From Rhodanobacteraceae bacterium (GTDB lineage Bacteria; Pseudomonadota; Gammaproteobacteria; Xanthomonadales; SZUA-5): 64,000 bases of DNA. This document shows positions 8,468 to 16,306 of the stretch, piece by piece. Numbering within the stretch: position 1 is the stretch's first letter; every line of letters starts with the position of its first letter. The stretch lies in assembly GCA_024234055.1 (NCBI GenBank), contig JACKOW010000010.1, positions 1 through 64,000 on the forward strand. The letters are read 5' to 3'. The notes under the pieces were generated by a model. It saw nothing but the letters and a program-made list of their open reading frames with translations, made no database searches and had not been told where the DNA came from. A program made the position numbers and the translations under genes.

Positions 8468-8947
8468 ATGGTCAAGGCCAAATCCAACGCTGCGCCTGGC
8501 GCACCGAAATCGACGGCAAGCAAACCGGTCAGGCGAACAGCCGCAGTGCGCCCCGCCAGAATCACCCAGGCCAGCAAGTCCGGACCGGCCGCGGCACCAA
8601 AGCCGAAGAAGGCTGCGGTGAATCGGGAGTCGACGCCGCACGCAGCGGCGGCGCCGAAGATCAGCGTCAAATTGGCGCGCGGCCGCTTCACCATGCCTGA
8701 GGCCGATTTCGACCGCATCGCATTGCTGAAGAATCGCGCCCGCGAACTGGGTAGACCGGCCAAAAAGAACGAGCTGCTGCGCGCCGGCCTGCGCGCACTG
8801 GTGATGCTCTCCGACGAATCGCTGATGATCGCGCTGGACCAGCTGGAAGCCACCAAACCGGCCAAGGCGCCAAAGCCGGTCAAGGCGCCCAAGGCTCCAA
8901 AAGCAAGCAAGCCGGCCAAGGCGGCGAAGGCGAAGCCAGCGGGCTGA
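8468..8947 (+). CDS. Lys/Ala/Pro-rich basic protein with central helical domain
   Basis: A 159-residue, strongly basic protein. Residues 1–65 are low-complexity Lys/Ala/Pro. Residues 72–125 form a compact, probably ordered region (RFTMPEADFDRIALLKNRAR, then KKNELLRAGLRALVML) that resembles the strand-helix-helix layout of small DNA-binding ribbon proteins. Residues 130–157 are a histone H1-like tail with repeated KPAKAPK/KAPKAPK units. No exact family is recognised; similar uncharacterised proteins occur in Xanthomonadales. The composition suggests nucleic-acid binding or nucleoid association (inference). The start follows the previous gene by 85 bp; a longer in-frame start would overlap it. 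Confidence 0.7.
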   Translation: MVKAKSNAAPGAPKSTASKPVRRTAAVRPARITQASKSGPAAAPKPKKAAVNRESTPHAAAAPKISVKLARGRFTMPEADFDRIALLKNRARELGRPAKKNELLRAGLRALVMLSDESLMIALDQLEATKPAKAPKPVKAPKAPKASKPAKAAKAKPAG

Positions 8948-8983
8948 GGGCGATCGCGTCGTCACGGATGCCGGCAGGCCCCT

Positions 8984-9085
8984 GTGGGAGCGGCTTCAGC
9001 CGCGATCGGCTGCTGGTATCGATCCAGACTTGTCTGGACGCGTTTCCATGTTTGGAAGGAGCGTCGCGGCTGAAGCCGCTCCCAC
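8984..9085. repeat. REP-like palindrome, GTGGGAGCGGCTTCAGCC family
   Basis: GTGGGAGCGGCTTCAGCCGC (from 8984) is matched in inverted form by GCGGCTGAAGCCGCTCCCAC (ending 9085), with a GTCCAGACTTGTCTGGAC-type palindrome nested between the arms. It lies between two convergent genes and could serve as a bidirectional terminator. Confidence 0.85.
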
Positions 9086-9119
9086 GGAGGCGAAGGCCTG
9101 GACGGCGACTGCACCAGTA

Positions 9120-10664
9120 TCAGGGCAGCTGCGGCGGTCGTCGTGCCTTCGTCGCCTGTTCGAAGGCGTAGGCGATCTCGATCAGGCGACGCTCCTGCCA
9201 GGCACCGGCGATGAAAGACAGACCCACCGGCAGTCCGTGCACCAGTCCCGCCGGCACGGTGATGCTCGGATAACCGGCGACCGCCGCCAGCGTTGAGCTG
9301 CCGCCACCGAAATGATCACCGTTGACCCAGTCGGTCTTCCACGCGGGGCCGTTGGTGGGCGCGATCAAGGCGTCCAGTTGGTGTTTCTTCATCGCGGCAT
9401 CGATGCCCTGTGCCCCGGCCAGCCGCCTGGACAGCGCCCGGGCCTTTCGATAGGCGCGATCGCTCAGCGGACCCTTGGACAGTGAACGCTCCAGCAGTTC
9501 CTGATCGAACCATTCCAGCTCCTGCTCGGCCTTGTCCTCGTTGAGTCTTACCAGCGCCGAGAGACTGGCCACCGGGGCGCCGCCTTGCTGAAGGTAGCGA
9601 TTCAATCCGTCCTTGAACTCGTACTGCAGCACCTCGAATTCGGCATCGCCCAAGGTATCCGGCACCTCGATCACCACCGGATCGATCAGCACGGCGCCGG
9701 CCCGGCGCAGATCCTCCAGGCGCTGTTCCAGCAGGGCATCGACCTGATCGTGAAAACCGAAATCCTGGCGCAGCACACCGATACGCACGCCCTGCAGGCT
9801 GGCTTGATCCAGCACTTCGCGGTAGTCGACACGATGGCGGTCGGCATCCACGGTCGCCGGGTCATCCGGATCGGTGCCAGCGATCACGCTGAGCACGGCG
9901 GCGGCATCGGCAACGCTGCGGGCCATCGGCCCGGCCGTGTCCTGGCTGGCCGAGATCGGGATGATGCCGCTGCGGCTGACCAGTCCCACCGTGGGCTTGA
10001 TGCCGACCAGCCCGTTGACGCCAGAGGGGCACATGATCGAGCCGTCGGTTTCGGTGCCGATACCGACGACGGCGAAGTCGGCGGCGATGGCCGCGCCGGT
10101 GCCGGAACTGGAGCCACAGGGATTGCGGGTGGGATCGTAGGGGTTGCGGGTCTGGCCACCGAGTCCGCTCCAGCCTGAGCTCGAGCGGTTCGAGCGGAAA
10201 TTGGCCCATTCGCTGAGATTGGTCTTGCCCAGGATCAGCGCCCCGGCCGCGCGCAGCCGGGCGACGATGAAGGCATCCTGGGCCGGACGATGACCCGCCA
10301 TGGCCCTGGCACCCGCCGTGGTGGGCATGTCCGCGGTATCGATATTGTCCTTGATCAGCATCGGCAAGCCATGCAGCGGCCCGCGCACCTCGTCCTGCTG
10401 GCGCTCCCGGTCCAGTGCCTCGGCCTGGGCCAGCGCTTCGGGCTGCAAGGCCAGCACCGCGTTGATGGCCGGTCCGTCGTGATCGAGTCTGGCGATGCGC
10501 TCCAGGTAGTGCTGCACCAGTTGCCGCGAGGTATAGCGCCCGGCGGCCAGATCCTCCTGGGCCTGGGCGATGTCGGGTTCGGAGGGAACGGGCGCGGCGC
10601 TGGTTGCGGCCGTCGACAGCGCGATCCATGCGGCGATCGTGATCCAGCTGATATCCATGACCAT
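9120..10664 (-). CDS. Amidase signature family protein, exported
   Basis: About 514 residues. An N-terminal hydrophobic segment (ITIAAWIALSTAATSAAP) looks like a signal peptide, so the enzyme probably works in the periplasm. The amidase signature is complete: the lysine in PMLIKDNID, the glycine/serine-rich CGSSSGTGAAIA, and GTETDGSIMCPSGVNGLVGIKPTVG containing the nucleophilic serine, giving the Ser–cisSer–Lys triad. It hydrolyses amides; the substrate is not predictable. Start 10664 or 10658 are both possible. Divergent from the glycosyltransferase gene. Confidence 0.9.
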   Translation of the reverse strand: MVMDISWITIAAWIALSTAATSAAPVPSEPDIAQAQEDLAAGRYTSRQLVQHYLERIARLDHDGPAINAVLALQPEALAQAEALDRERQQDEVRGPLHGLPMLIKDNIDTADMPTTAGARAMAGHRPAQDAFIVARLRAAGALILGKTNLSEWANFRSNRSSSGWSGLGGQTRNPYDPTRNPCGSSSGTGAAIAADFAVVGIGTETDGSIMCPSGVNGLVGIKPTVGLVSRSGIIPISASQDTAGPMARSVADAAAVLSVIAGTDPDDPATVDADRHRVDYREVLDQASLQGVRIGVLRQDFGFHDQVDALLEQRLEDLRRAGAVLIDPVVIEVPDTLGDAEFEVLQYEFKDGLNRYLQQGGAPVASLSALVRLNEDKAEQELEWFDQELLERSLSKGPLSDRAYRKARALSRRLAGAQGIDAAMKKHQLDALIAPTNGPAWKTDWVNGDHFGGGSSTLAAVAGYPSITVPAGLVHGLPVGLSFIAGAWQERRLIEIAYAFEQATKARRPPQLP

Positions 10665-10838
10665 CAGGGCCCTTGGCCGGGCGCTTGCGCGCAGGCCACC
10701 GAGCATAGCGTTGCTGCTTGCTGAAGGCCGCTCTGCCCATGACTTCGACCCGATCGCCGCCGCGAAGCAGTCCTGATTGCAAGGATCGTGTCATCTTCCC
10801 CACCAAAAATTTTCGCATTGTCTTCCGATCATTCGGGC

Positions 10839-12422
10839 ATGACGGCGATTCCCCTGCCCAAGACCGTTGCCGCCAACCAGTGGGTGCCGCACGCGCTGCT
10901 GGCTTGCGTACTGCTGGTGTCCTTCGGGCTGCCATTCGCGATCCCGCGCGATCTTTGGGTTCAGGACGAGGCCCGATACGGTGCCGTGGTGCAAGAGATG
11001 CTGGCTACCGGGCAATACCTGGTACCGCATCTCAATGGCCACGTCTATCCGGACAAGCCGCCCTTGTACTTCTGGTTGGTGCTGCTGTTCGGAAAGATCC
11101 TGGGACACAGCGAATGGGCCTTTCGGGCGCTCACTCTGGTTTCCGGCTTGCTTGCCGTGGAAGCGGTTCGGCGGCTGGCGATCCTGGTGATCGGTACCGA
11201 GTGGGGCCTGCGAGCCGCGCTGGTCTACGCCACCTTCGCACTCAGCTTGATCGTTGGCGGCATCGTGCGCATGGACATGCTGCTGGCCGCCAGCGTGGGT
11301 TGGACTCTGCTGGCACTGGTGCACCTGCGCGCGGGCGCGCCTCGTGCCTGGATCGGATTCTGGCTGGGCGTGTGTGCCGGTGTGGCCATCAAGGGTCCGA
11401 TTGCGCTGGCATTTACGCTGGTGCCGGCGATCCTGGCCCAATCGTGGGATCAGGGTTGGGAGGGATTGCGCGCCCTGCGCATCTGGCCGGGGATTTGCGC
11501 ACTGCCGATCCTGTTGTTGAGCTGGATCGGGTTGGTGCTGGGCGCCGGCCATGGCGACTACCTGCAACAGATCTGGCAGGAGCAGTTGCTCGGCCGCGCG
11601 GTGCACTCCTGGAGTCATGCCCAACCGGTCTGGTACTACCTGACCTTGCTTCCGCTGATCCTGTTTCCGTGGAGCGCGCTGGTGGCGACAGGTGTCTGGC
11701 GCTGGCTGCAAGCGCCGGGTCCATCCGGGCGCCTGGTGTTGACCTTCTGTCTGTCGCCCTTGCTGCTGATTTCGCTGGCTTCAGGCAAACTGGTGATCTA
11801 CCTGCAACCCCTGCTGCCGGCGAGCGCGCTGGCAGCCTGCCATGCCTGGCAGCAATGGCAGATGCTCGGCAGAACACCGTTGCCGGCACGCCTGGGCACC
11901 GCCTTGATCGGCCTGTTGCTTCTGGCTGGGCTGTCCTGGGCAGTGCTGCGCCTGCAGGCTGCCCCCATCGCTGGCTGGCTGCTGGCGCCGCTGCTGTTCT
12001 TGCTGGTGCTGGCCGGCGTCGCCATGCCCGAGCTGCGCCGCTGGTCCCAGCTCCAGATCGCCTGCGCCATCTGCCTGAGTTTGGCGCTCTGGTTGGGTCT
12101 GGCGCCGCTGGCCGCCAGCCAATACTCGGCTCGTCACGCGGGCGAGATTCTGCGAGACGCGACCTCCTCCGGCGCGACCCTGGCCATCGTCGACACCACC
12201 CGCGGCATTCTCAATTACTACGCCGGTACCGGGCCGATGGTCGAACTCGATCGCGACAACGCGGCTGCCTGGTGGCGCAATCACCGCCGGGCTGTGCTGG
12301 CGATCAAGCGCCGCGATCTGGGTTTCATCCTGGATTCGCCAGCTGCTCTGGCGCGCTGCGAATTCCATAGGCAGTTCGAACTGGAGGGGAAGGCCTATGA
12401 CGTCCTCGCTCGCTGCTGGTGA
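10839..12422 (+). CDS. ArnT-like polytopic glycosyltransferase (GT-C, PMT family)
   Basis: A 527-residue integral membrane protein with about 12 hydrophobic segments. The first periplasmic loop contains VQDEARYG, the conserved Asp-Glu expected of GT-C enzymes, followed by YPDKPPLYFW, typical of ArnT/PMT proteins. Such enzymes move a sugar from a polyprenyl-phosphate carrier to lipid A or protein at the periplasmic face. The acceptor here is unknown. An upstream GTG (10788) is also in frame. The next gene, a PAP2 phosphatase, overlaps by 26 bp, which suggests coupled translation and a shared lipid-linked sugar pathway (inference). Confidence 0.85.
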   Translation: MTAIPLPKTVAANQWVPHALLACVLLVSFGLPFAIPRDLWVQDEARYGAVVQEMLATGQYLVPHLNGHVYPDKPPLYFWLVLLFGKILGHSEWAFRALTLVSGLLAVEAVRRLAILVIGTEWGLRAALVYATFALSLIVGGIVRMDMLLAASVGWTLLALVHLRAGAPRAWIGFWLGVCAGVAIKGPIALAFTLVPAILAQSWDQGWEGLRALRIWPGICALPILLLSWIGLVLGAGHGDYLQQIWQEQLLGRAVHSWSHAQPVWYYLTLLPLILFPWSALVATGVWRWLQAPGPSGRLVLTFCLSPLLLISLASGKLVIYLQPLLPASALAACHAWQQWQMLGRTPLPARLGTALIGLLLLAGLSWAVLRLQAAPIAGWLLAPLLFLLVLAGVAMPELRRWSQLQIACAICLSLALWLGLAPLAASQYSARHAGEILRDATSSGATLAIVDTTRGILNYYAGTGPMVELDRDNAAAWWRNHRRAVLAIKRRDLGFILDSPAALARCEFHRQFELEGKAYDVLARCW

Positions 12423-13098
12423 TTGGCGTCGCCGTCTTGCGGATATCCAGAGCGGCTGGATCTGGGCCGTACTCGCCTGGTGGGTGGTGGTACTGGCCTG
12501 GGGCGATCAACTGCCGATCCAGTGCTTTGACCACTACTGGAGCCACGCCGCCAATCAGGGCCTGAAGCTGCTCTCTGACGGCTCCCTTTGGATCGGGTAT
12601 CTGGCGATGCTGGCCGTGCTGGTTCGCGGCTACGCCCTCGGTGATCTCGCCATGCGCGCGTACGCCTGGAGCTATTTCGCCACTCAGATGATCATCTCCG
12701 GTGGTGTCGTGCAACTGTTGAAGATGACCATCGGGCGGGCTCGCCCGGGCCTGGAGGACCTGAACGGGGCGCTTCACCCGGATCTGCTCGTTGCCAGCCC
12801 CAATTTTCACTCCTTTCCCTCGGGACATACCACCGATCTGATGATCAGCGCCGTGTTCATTGCCGGTCTGTTGCCGCGCCCGGAGCAGCGTCGTTGCTGT
12901 CTGATCATCGCTGCCGGGCTGGTGGCCTTGCGGGTACTGCTGGTGAAGCACTGGCCCACGGATGTGCTCGCTGGTGTAGTGCTGGGCGGCGGTGGTGCTC
13001 TGCTGGTGATCGGTCTGGTCATCGGCGCAGCGACTGACGTCGCCCGGCCAGAAACGGCTGCTGTTCCTCTTGCCGGCGCAGAATTTGGCAAAGTCTAG
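12397..13098 (+). CDS. PAP2 superfamily lipid phosphatase
   Basis: A 233-residue membrane protein with five to six hydrophobic segments. The three PAP2 signature motifs are present: KMTIGRARP, FPSGHTT (catalytic His), and RVLLVKHWPTDVLAG (nucleophilic His and Asp). The family removes phosphate from lipid substrates such as undecaprenyl diphosphate, phosphatidate or lipid A. The start lies inside the 3' end of the upstream ArnT-like gene with 26 bp of overlap, so the pair is presumably an operon. A role in recycling polyprenyl phosphate or trimming lipid A is plausible but not shown. Confidence 0.88.
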   Translation: MTSSLAAGDWRRRLADIQSGWIWAVLAWWVVVLAWGDQLPIQCFDHYWSHAANQGLKLLSDGSLWIGYLAMLAVLVRGYALGDLAMRAYAWSYFATQMIISGGVVQLLKMTIGRARPGLEDLNGALHPDLLVASPNFHSFPSGHTTDLMISAVFIAGLLPRPEQRRCCLIIAAGLVALRVLLVKHWPTDVLAGVVLGGGGALLVIGLVIGAATDVARPETAAVPLAGAEFGKV

Positions 13099-13195
13099 GG
13101 GGAAAACGGGCTTCCACGCCGACCCCCTGATGCCAGATGATGGTCCCAGAGGGCGTGCGCTGTGCGCGCCCCCTGGACGTCGGAGCCACGAGCGT

Positions 13196-13798
13196 ATGCA
13201 CACCTTCAAGGGACTGACGCTGGTCGCCTGCGCCTTGCTGTTTCAGTCCACGGTGGTGTCGGCGGCGAATGCCGTGGGTACCTGGGAAGCCACCCAGGAG
13301 GGCAGCACCCGCTTTCTGGTTTGGTCCGGACAGGTCGAATTGCTGGGCAAGCCGACCCAGATCGGTCTGAACTTCAACAGCGATCCCACGCACACGGCCG
13401 AGCTCAGCGGCGTGATCGGCTTTGATCTGTATCTGGCCTCGAAGTCGGCCCTGGCGCCGTTTTCCTTCGACGACTTCGAGGGGCCTGATGCCGTGTCCGC
13501 CGATCGCCTGCTGATGCACATCTCGGTGACGGGCAAGAAGTCGACCGAGTTTGCCGCGGATGCCTCCCCGTCTGGCTGGAGCCCGAGCGGCAGCAACTTT
13601 GCCTTCGGGCTGGCGGCGCCTAGCTTCGAACCAGACAGTCGCGAACGCCAACTGGTGGCGGCCCTGGCTGCCGAGGGCGCGGAGCAGTTGCACATCCGTA
13701 TCAGCGATTACCGCGACCCCACGCTCAAGCTCGAATTCGCCTTGCCGGTGGCAGGTCAGCAAAAGGCCTTCGCCGACCTGCTGGCTCACCTGCCTTGA
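13196..13798 (+). CDS. Secreted protein of unknown function
   Basis: A 200-residue protein with a signal peptide (MHTFKGLTLVACALLF...VVSAAN) and a predicted beta-rich mature part (GTWEATQEGSTRFLVWSGQV). There is no recognisable catalytic motif, cysteine pattern or lipobox. I do not recognise the family. It is followed after 28 bp by another secreted unknown, and the two are probably co-transcribed. The ATG at 13196 is chosen because it opens directly on the signal peptide; the Shine–Dalgarno is a distant GGAG. It lies 97 bp downstream of the PAP2 gene. Confidence 0.7.
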   Translation: MHTFKGLTLVACALLFQSTVVSAANAVGTWEATQEGSTRFLVWSGQVELLGKPTQIGLNFNSDPTHTAELSGVIGFDLYLASKSALAPFSFDDFEGPDAVSADRLLMHISVTGKKSTEFAADASPSGWSPSGSNFAFGLAAPSFEPDSRERQLVAALAAEGAEQLHIRISDYRDPTLKLEFALPVAGQQKAFADLLAHLP

Positions 13799-13826
13799 AC
13801 CCCTCCTTGCCTCTGGACCTCAACCG

Positions 13827-14657
13827 ATGAACATCCGCTTGCGGCTGCTGCCGCCGCTGTCACTGCTGCTGGCATGCCTGGCTGCGCCGCTGGTGGCGCA
13901 GGATCGGGTCGAGATCGATGGTCAGAGCAAGCCCGCCTACGGCCGACTGCTGGCCCTGGAGTCCGGGGACATCGCCTGCTACCTGTCGCTACGCGGCGAT
14001 GACGGCGCGGAATTCCAGGAAATGGCCAGCTTCGAAATCTGCGAGGGCGGCGAGGAACTGATCGGCTCGCGTCTGGTGCTGCGCTACGAGTTGCAATCGG
14101 TGCAATCGGCCGAGTGCCAGGGCGATCCGGAATGCCAGCTGTCGGACCTGGTGCCGCTGGTAGTGTCGGCCAGGGTGGCCGATGACGAGGAGGGCCTGGC
14201 CGAGGGCGCAATCGACTCCTTCTGCACGCCGCAGGAAACCGTGGTCTTTGATTGCCGTGTGGGCAGCAAGCGGGTGTCGGTGTGCGGCTCAGGGCCCGAC
14301 CGGCTGCAGTACCGGTTCGGCAGGGCTGATGCGCGAGCAGCGTTGGAATTGACCCTGCCCGAGGGCCCGGTGCCGGCCCGCCGCGCGGCCAGCGGCGAAA
14401 CCGTCCCCTTTTCCGGCGGTGGCGGCAGCTGGCTGCGTTTCCGCAACGGCGACTACCGCTATGTGGTCTACAGCGGTATCGGCCGATGGGGCGAGAACGG
14501 CGAGACCGTGGAAAAGCAGGGCGTGGTGGTGGAGCGCGGTGGCCGAGTGGTCGCCGACCTGCCCTGCACCGGACCCTTGACGAGCGAACTCGGCCCCGAC
14601 TGGTTTGAACAGACCGGCGTCAGCGGCGACGATGAGGGCTTTGATTTTCCGGACTGA
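13827..14657 (+). CDS. Secreted protein of unknown function, cysteine-containing
   Basis: A 276-residue protein. Residues 1–24 form a signal peptide ending LVAQD. The mature part has about seven cysteines (IACYLS, EICEGG, ECQGDPECQ, SFCTPQ, FDCRVG, SVCGSG, LPCTGP), which suggests periplasmic disulfides. The tail is acidic (SGDDEGFDFPD). Fragments such as VCGSGPDRLQYRFG and YRYVVYSGIG resemble uncharacterised exported proteins, but I cannot name a family. It follows the preceding secreted gene by 28 bp and is probably in the same operon. Confidence 0.7.
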   Translation: MNIRLRLLPPLSLLLACLAAPLVAQDRVEIDGQSKPAYGRLLALESGDIACYLSLRGDDGAEFQEMASFEICEGGEELIGSRLVLRYELQSVQSAECQGDPECQLSDLVPLVVSARVADDEEGLAEGAIDSFCTPQETVVFDCRVGSKRVSVCGSGPDRLQYRFGRADARAALELTLPEGPVPARRAASGETVPFSGGGGSWLRFRNGDYRYVVYSGIGRWGENGETVEKQGVVVERGGRVVADLPCTGPLTSELGPDWFEQTGVSGDDEGFDFPD

Positions 14658-14682
14658 TCGATTCGCCGGGGCGCCCGTTTGG

Positions 14683-15023
14683 CGTAGCCCGATGTGCGGC
14701 GCAGCCGCTCACCGGGGCATGTTGGCGTCACCGCCCGAACAGCGCTGCGCGCAGTTCGGGCTACAAGAGCCGCCTTTCGTAGCCCGTTGTGCCGCGCAGC
14801 GGCTCAGCGGGGCTCTTCCGCGTCACCGCCCGGACAGCGCTGCGCGCAGTGCGGGCTACAAGAGCCGGCTTTCGTAGCCCGTTGTGCCGCGCAGCGGCTC
14901 AGCGGGGCTTGGTCGCGTCACCGCCCGGACAGCGCTGCGCGCAGTGCGGGCTACAAGAGCCGGCGCTCCTGCTCTTCGTAGCCCGTTGTGCCGCGCAGCG
15001 GCTCAGCGGGGCTCTGTCGCGCC
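14683..15023. repeat. 95-bp palindromic repeat array (GTAGCCCG…CGGGCTAC)
   Basis: Units start with CGTAGCCCG at 14683, 14778, 14873 and 14977 (spacings 95, 95, 104); the last is incomplete. Each unit runs from GTAGCCCGTTGTGCCGCGCA to GCGCAGTGCGGGCTAC, so it is itself an inverted repeat. A single inverted copy lies at 22464–22544. The rest of the gap to 15260 shows no gene and presumably holds the desaturase promoter. Confidence 0.9.
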
Positions 15024-15260
15024 AGTGGAGGAGCCGTCCTGCCGACGCAGCAGTGAGCTGGTGCAGTTGCAGAATGATCAAACTACGCTCGTCATAAGCA
15101 TTTGATTTAGGGACATCATCGACTAGCCAGCACTTTTTCTGTTGCAACATGAGCAATCTGGAAGCCTGCGCCGTAACCCGAGCATCAAGCTCCGTCCCGG
15201 CCGTGGCTCCCAACTTTTCCGGGTGACAACGGTCCCTCCAAGACTGCCAAGGATCCACCC

Positions 15261-16229
15261 GTGAAAACCGATGCCATGCGCTTCAGCGATGCCACTTCTG
15301 GCCCATTTCGCGTCAACTCATTGACCATCACCACCGACTCCGACGCGCTGAGCGGCGCGGTTCGGTGGGATCCGCTGCGCTCCTTCTGGAATGCCGGAAT
15401 GCTCGCCATCACCCTGTTCGTTGCGCCCTGGCAGTTCACCTGGAGTGCCCTGGCCGTGTTCGCGGTGCTGCTGTTTGCGACCATGTGCGGTGGACACTCG
15501 GTGGGATTTCATCGCCGCCTGATCCATCGCAGCTTCAAGTGCGCCAAGTGGGTCGAACGCCTGCTGGTATGGTCAGGCACGCTGGTCGGAATGCAGGGTC
15601 CGTTCTGGGTTATCCATTCGCATGATCTTCGCGATTGGGCGCAGCGACAGTTGGATTGCCACCCCTATCTGCGCCACGGTGGGGGCCTGTGGAAAGACGC
15701 CATCTGGAGTTTGCACTGCCGTCTGCAGCTGGCACGGCCCCCGCAGTTCGATCCTGGCCCAGGCATCGCCGATGACCGCTGGTACCGGTGGCTGCAGCGC
15801 ACCTGGATGTTGCAGCAGTTGCCGCTGGCCTTGCTGCTTTGGGTTCTGGGTGGGTGGCCATGGGTCGTGTGGGGCATCTGCGTGCGCGTCTGCGTGGGTG
15901 TATCCATGCATTGGTTCGTTGGCTATCTCTGCCATACCCATGGTCCGCAGGACTGGCTGGTAGACGACGGCGCCGTGCAGGCCCACAACGTCCCCTGGGC
16001 AGCGATTCCGTCAATGGGCGAGAGCTGGCACAACAACCATCATGCCTTTCCGGCATCAGCTCGTCACGGGCTCTATCCCGGCCAGATCGATCTCGGGTAC
16101 CGTTTCGTGCAGCTGCTGGAACGCCTGGGGCTGGCCTGGGAGGTGCAGATTCCACAGAATCTGCCGCCGCGCCCGGGCATCAGTCCGGTGCCTGCGGCGC
16201 GTCTCGAGCCGCGGAGCTTTGCCCGATAG
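15261..16229 (+). CDS. Membrane fatty-acid (acyl-CoA-type) desaturase
   Basis: A 322-residue membrane enzyme of the di-iron desaturase class, which inserts a double bond into acyl chains. Hydrophobic segments flank the histidine boxes. Box 1 is HRRLIH at 84–89, and box 3 is HNNHH at 257–261 inside GESWHNNHHAFP. The second box departs from the usual HRxHH: the equivalent stretch reads HSHDLRDWAQRQLDCH, a form I associate with an uncharacterised Xanthomonadales subgroup. GTG 15261 has AAGGA 7 nt upstream; ATG 15276 is an alternative. No linked electron donor is present. Confidence 0.85.
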   Translation: MKTDAMRFSDATSGPFRVNSLTITTDSDALSGAVRWDPLRSFWNAGMLAITLFVAPWQFTWSALAVFAVLLFATMCGGHSVGFHRRLIHRSFKCAKWVERLLVWSGTLVGMQGPFWVIHSHDLRDWAQRQLDCHPYLRHGGGLWKDAIWSLHCRLQLARPPQFDPGPGIADDRWYRWLQRTWMLQQLPLALLLWVLGGWPWVVWGICVRVCVGVSMHWFVGYLCHTHGPQDWLVDDGAVQAHNVPWAAIPSMGESWHNNHHAFPASARHGLYPGQIDLGYRFVQLLERLGLAWEVQIPQNLPPRPGISPVPAARLEPRSFAR

Positions 16230-16306
16230 CGAGGCTCGCCGACGAGGCAGATCGCCGTTGCTGGCTTCCTGGCAATTCTATCGAGCGCCGCGCCGGACTC
16301 TGGCAG

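Noticed and set aside
7102..8919. 605-residue frame antisense to the di-haem protein and the basic protein
   Set aside because: Both sense genes have signal or family motifs; the antisense product is low-complexity and has no recognisable domain.
10718..12370. 550-residue frame on the same strand as the ArnT-like gene but in another frame
   Set aside because: It lacks the transmembrane pattern and motifs that the overlapping frame shows, and is an Ala/Gly/Arg-rich shadow.
14683..15023. Regular repeats resembling a CRISPR array
   Set aside because: The whole 95-bp unit is conserved, including the parts that would be spacers, and each unit is a palindrome. No cas gene is nearby.
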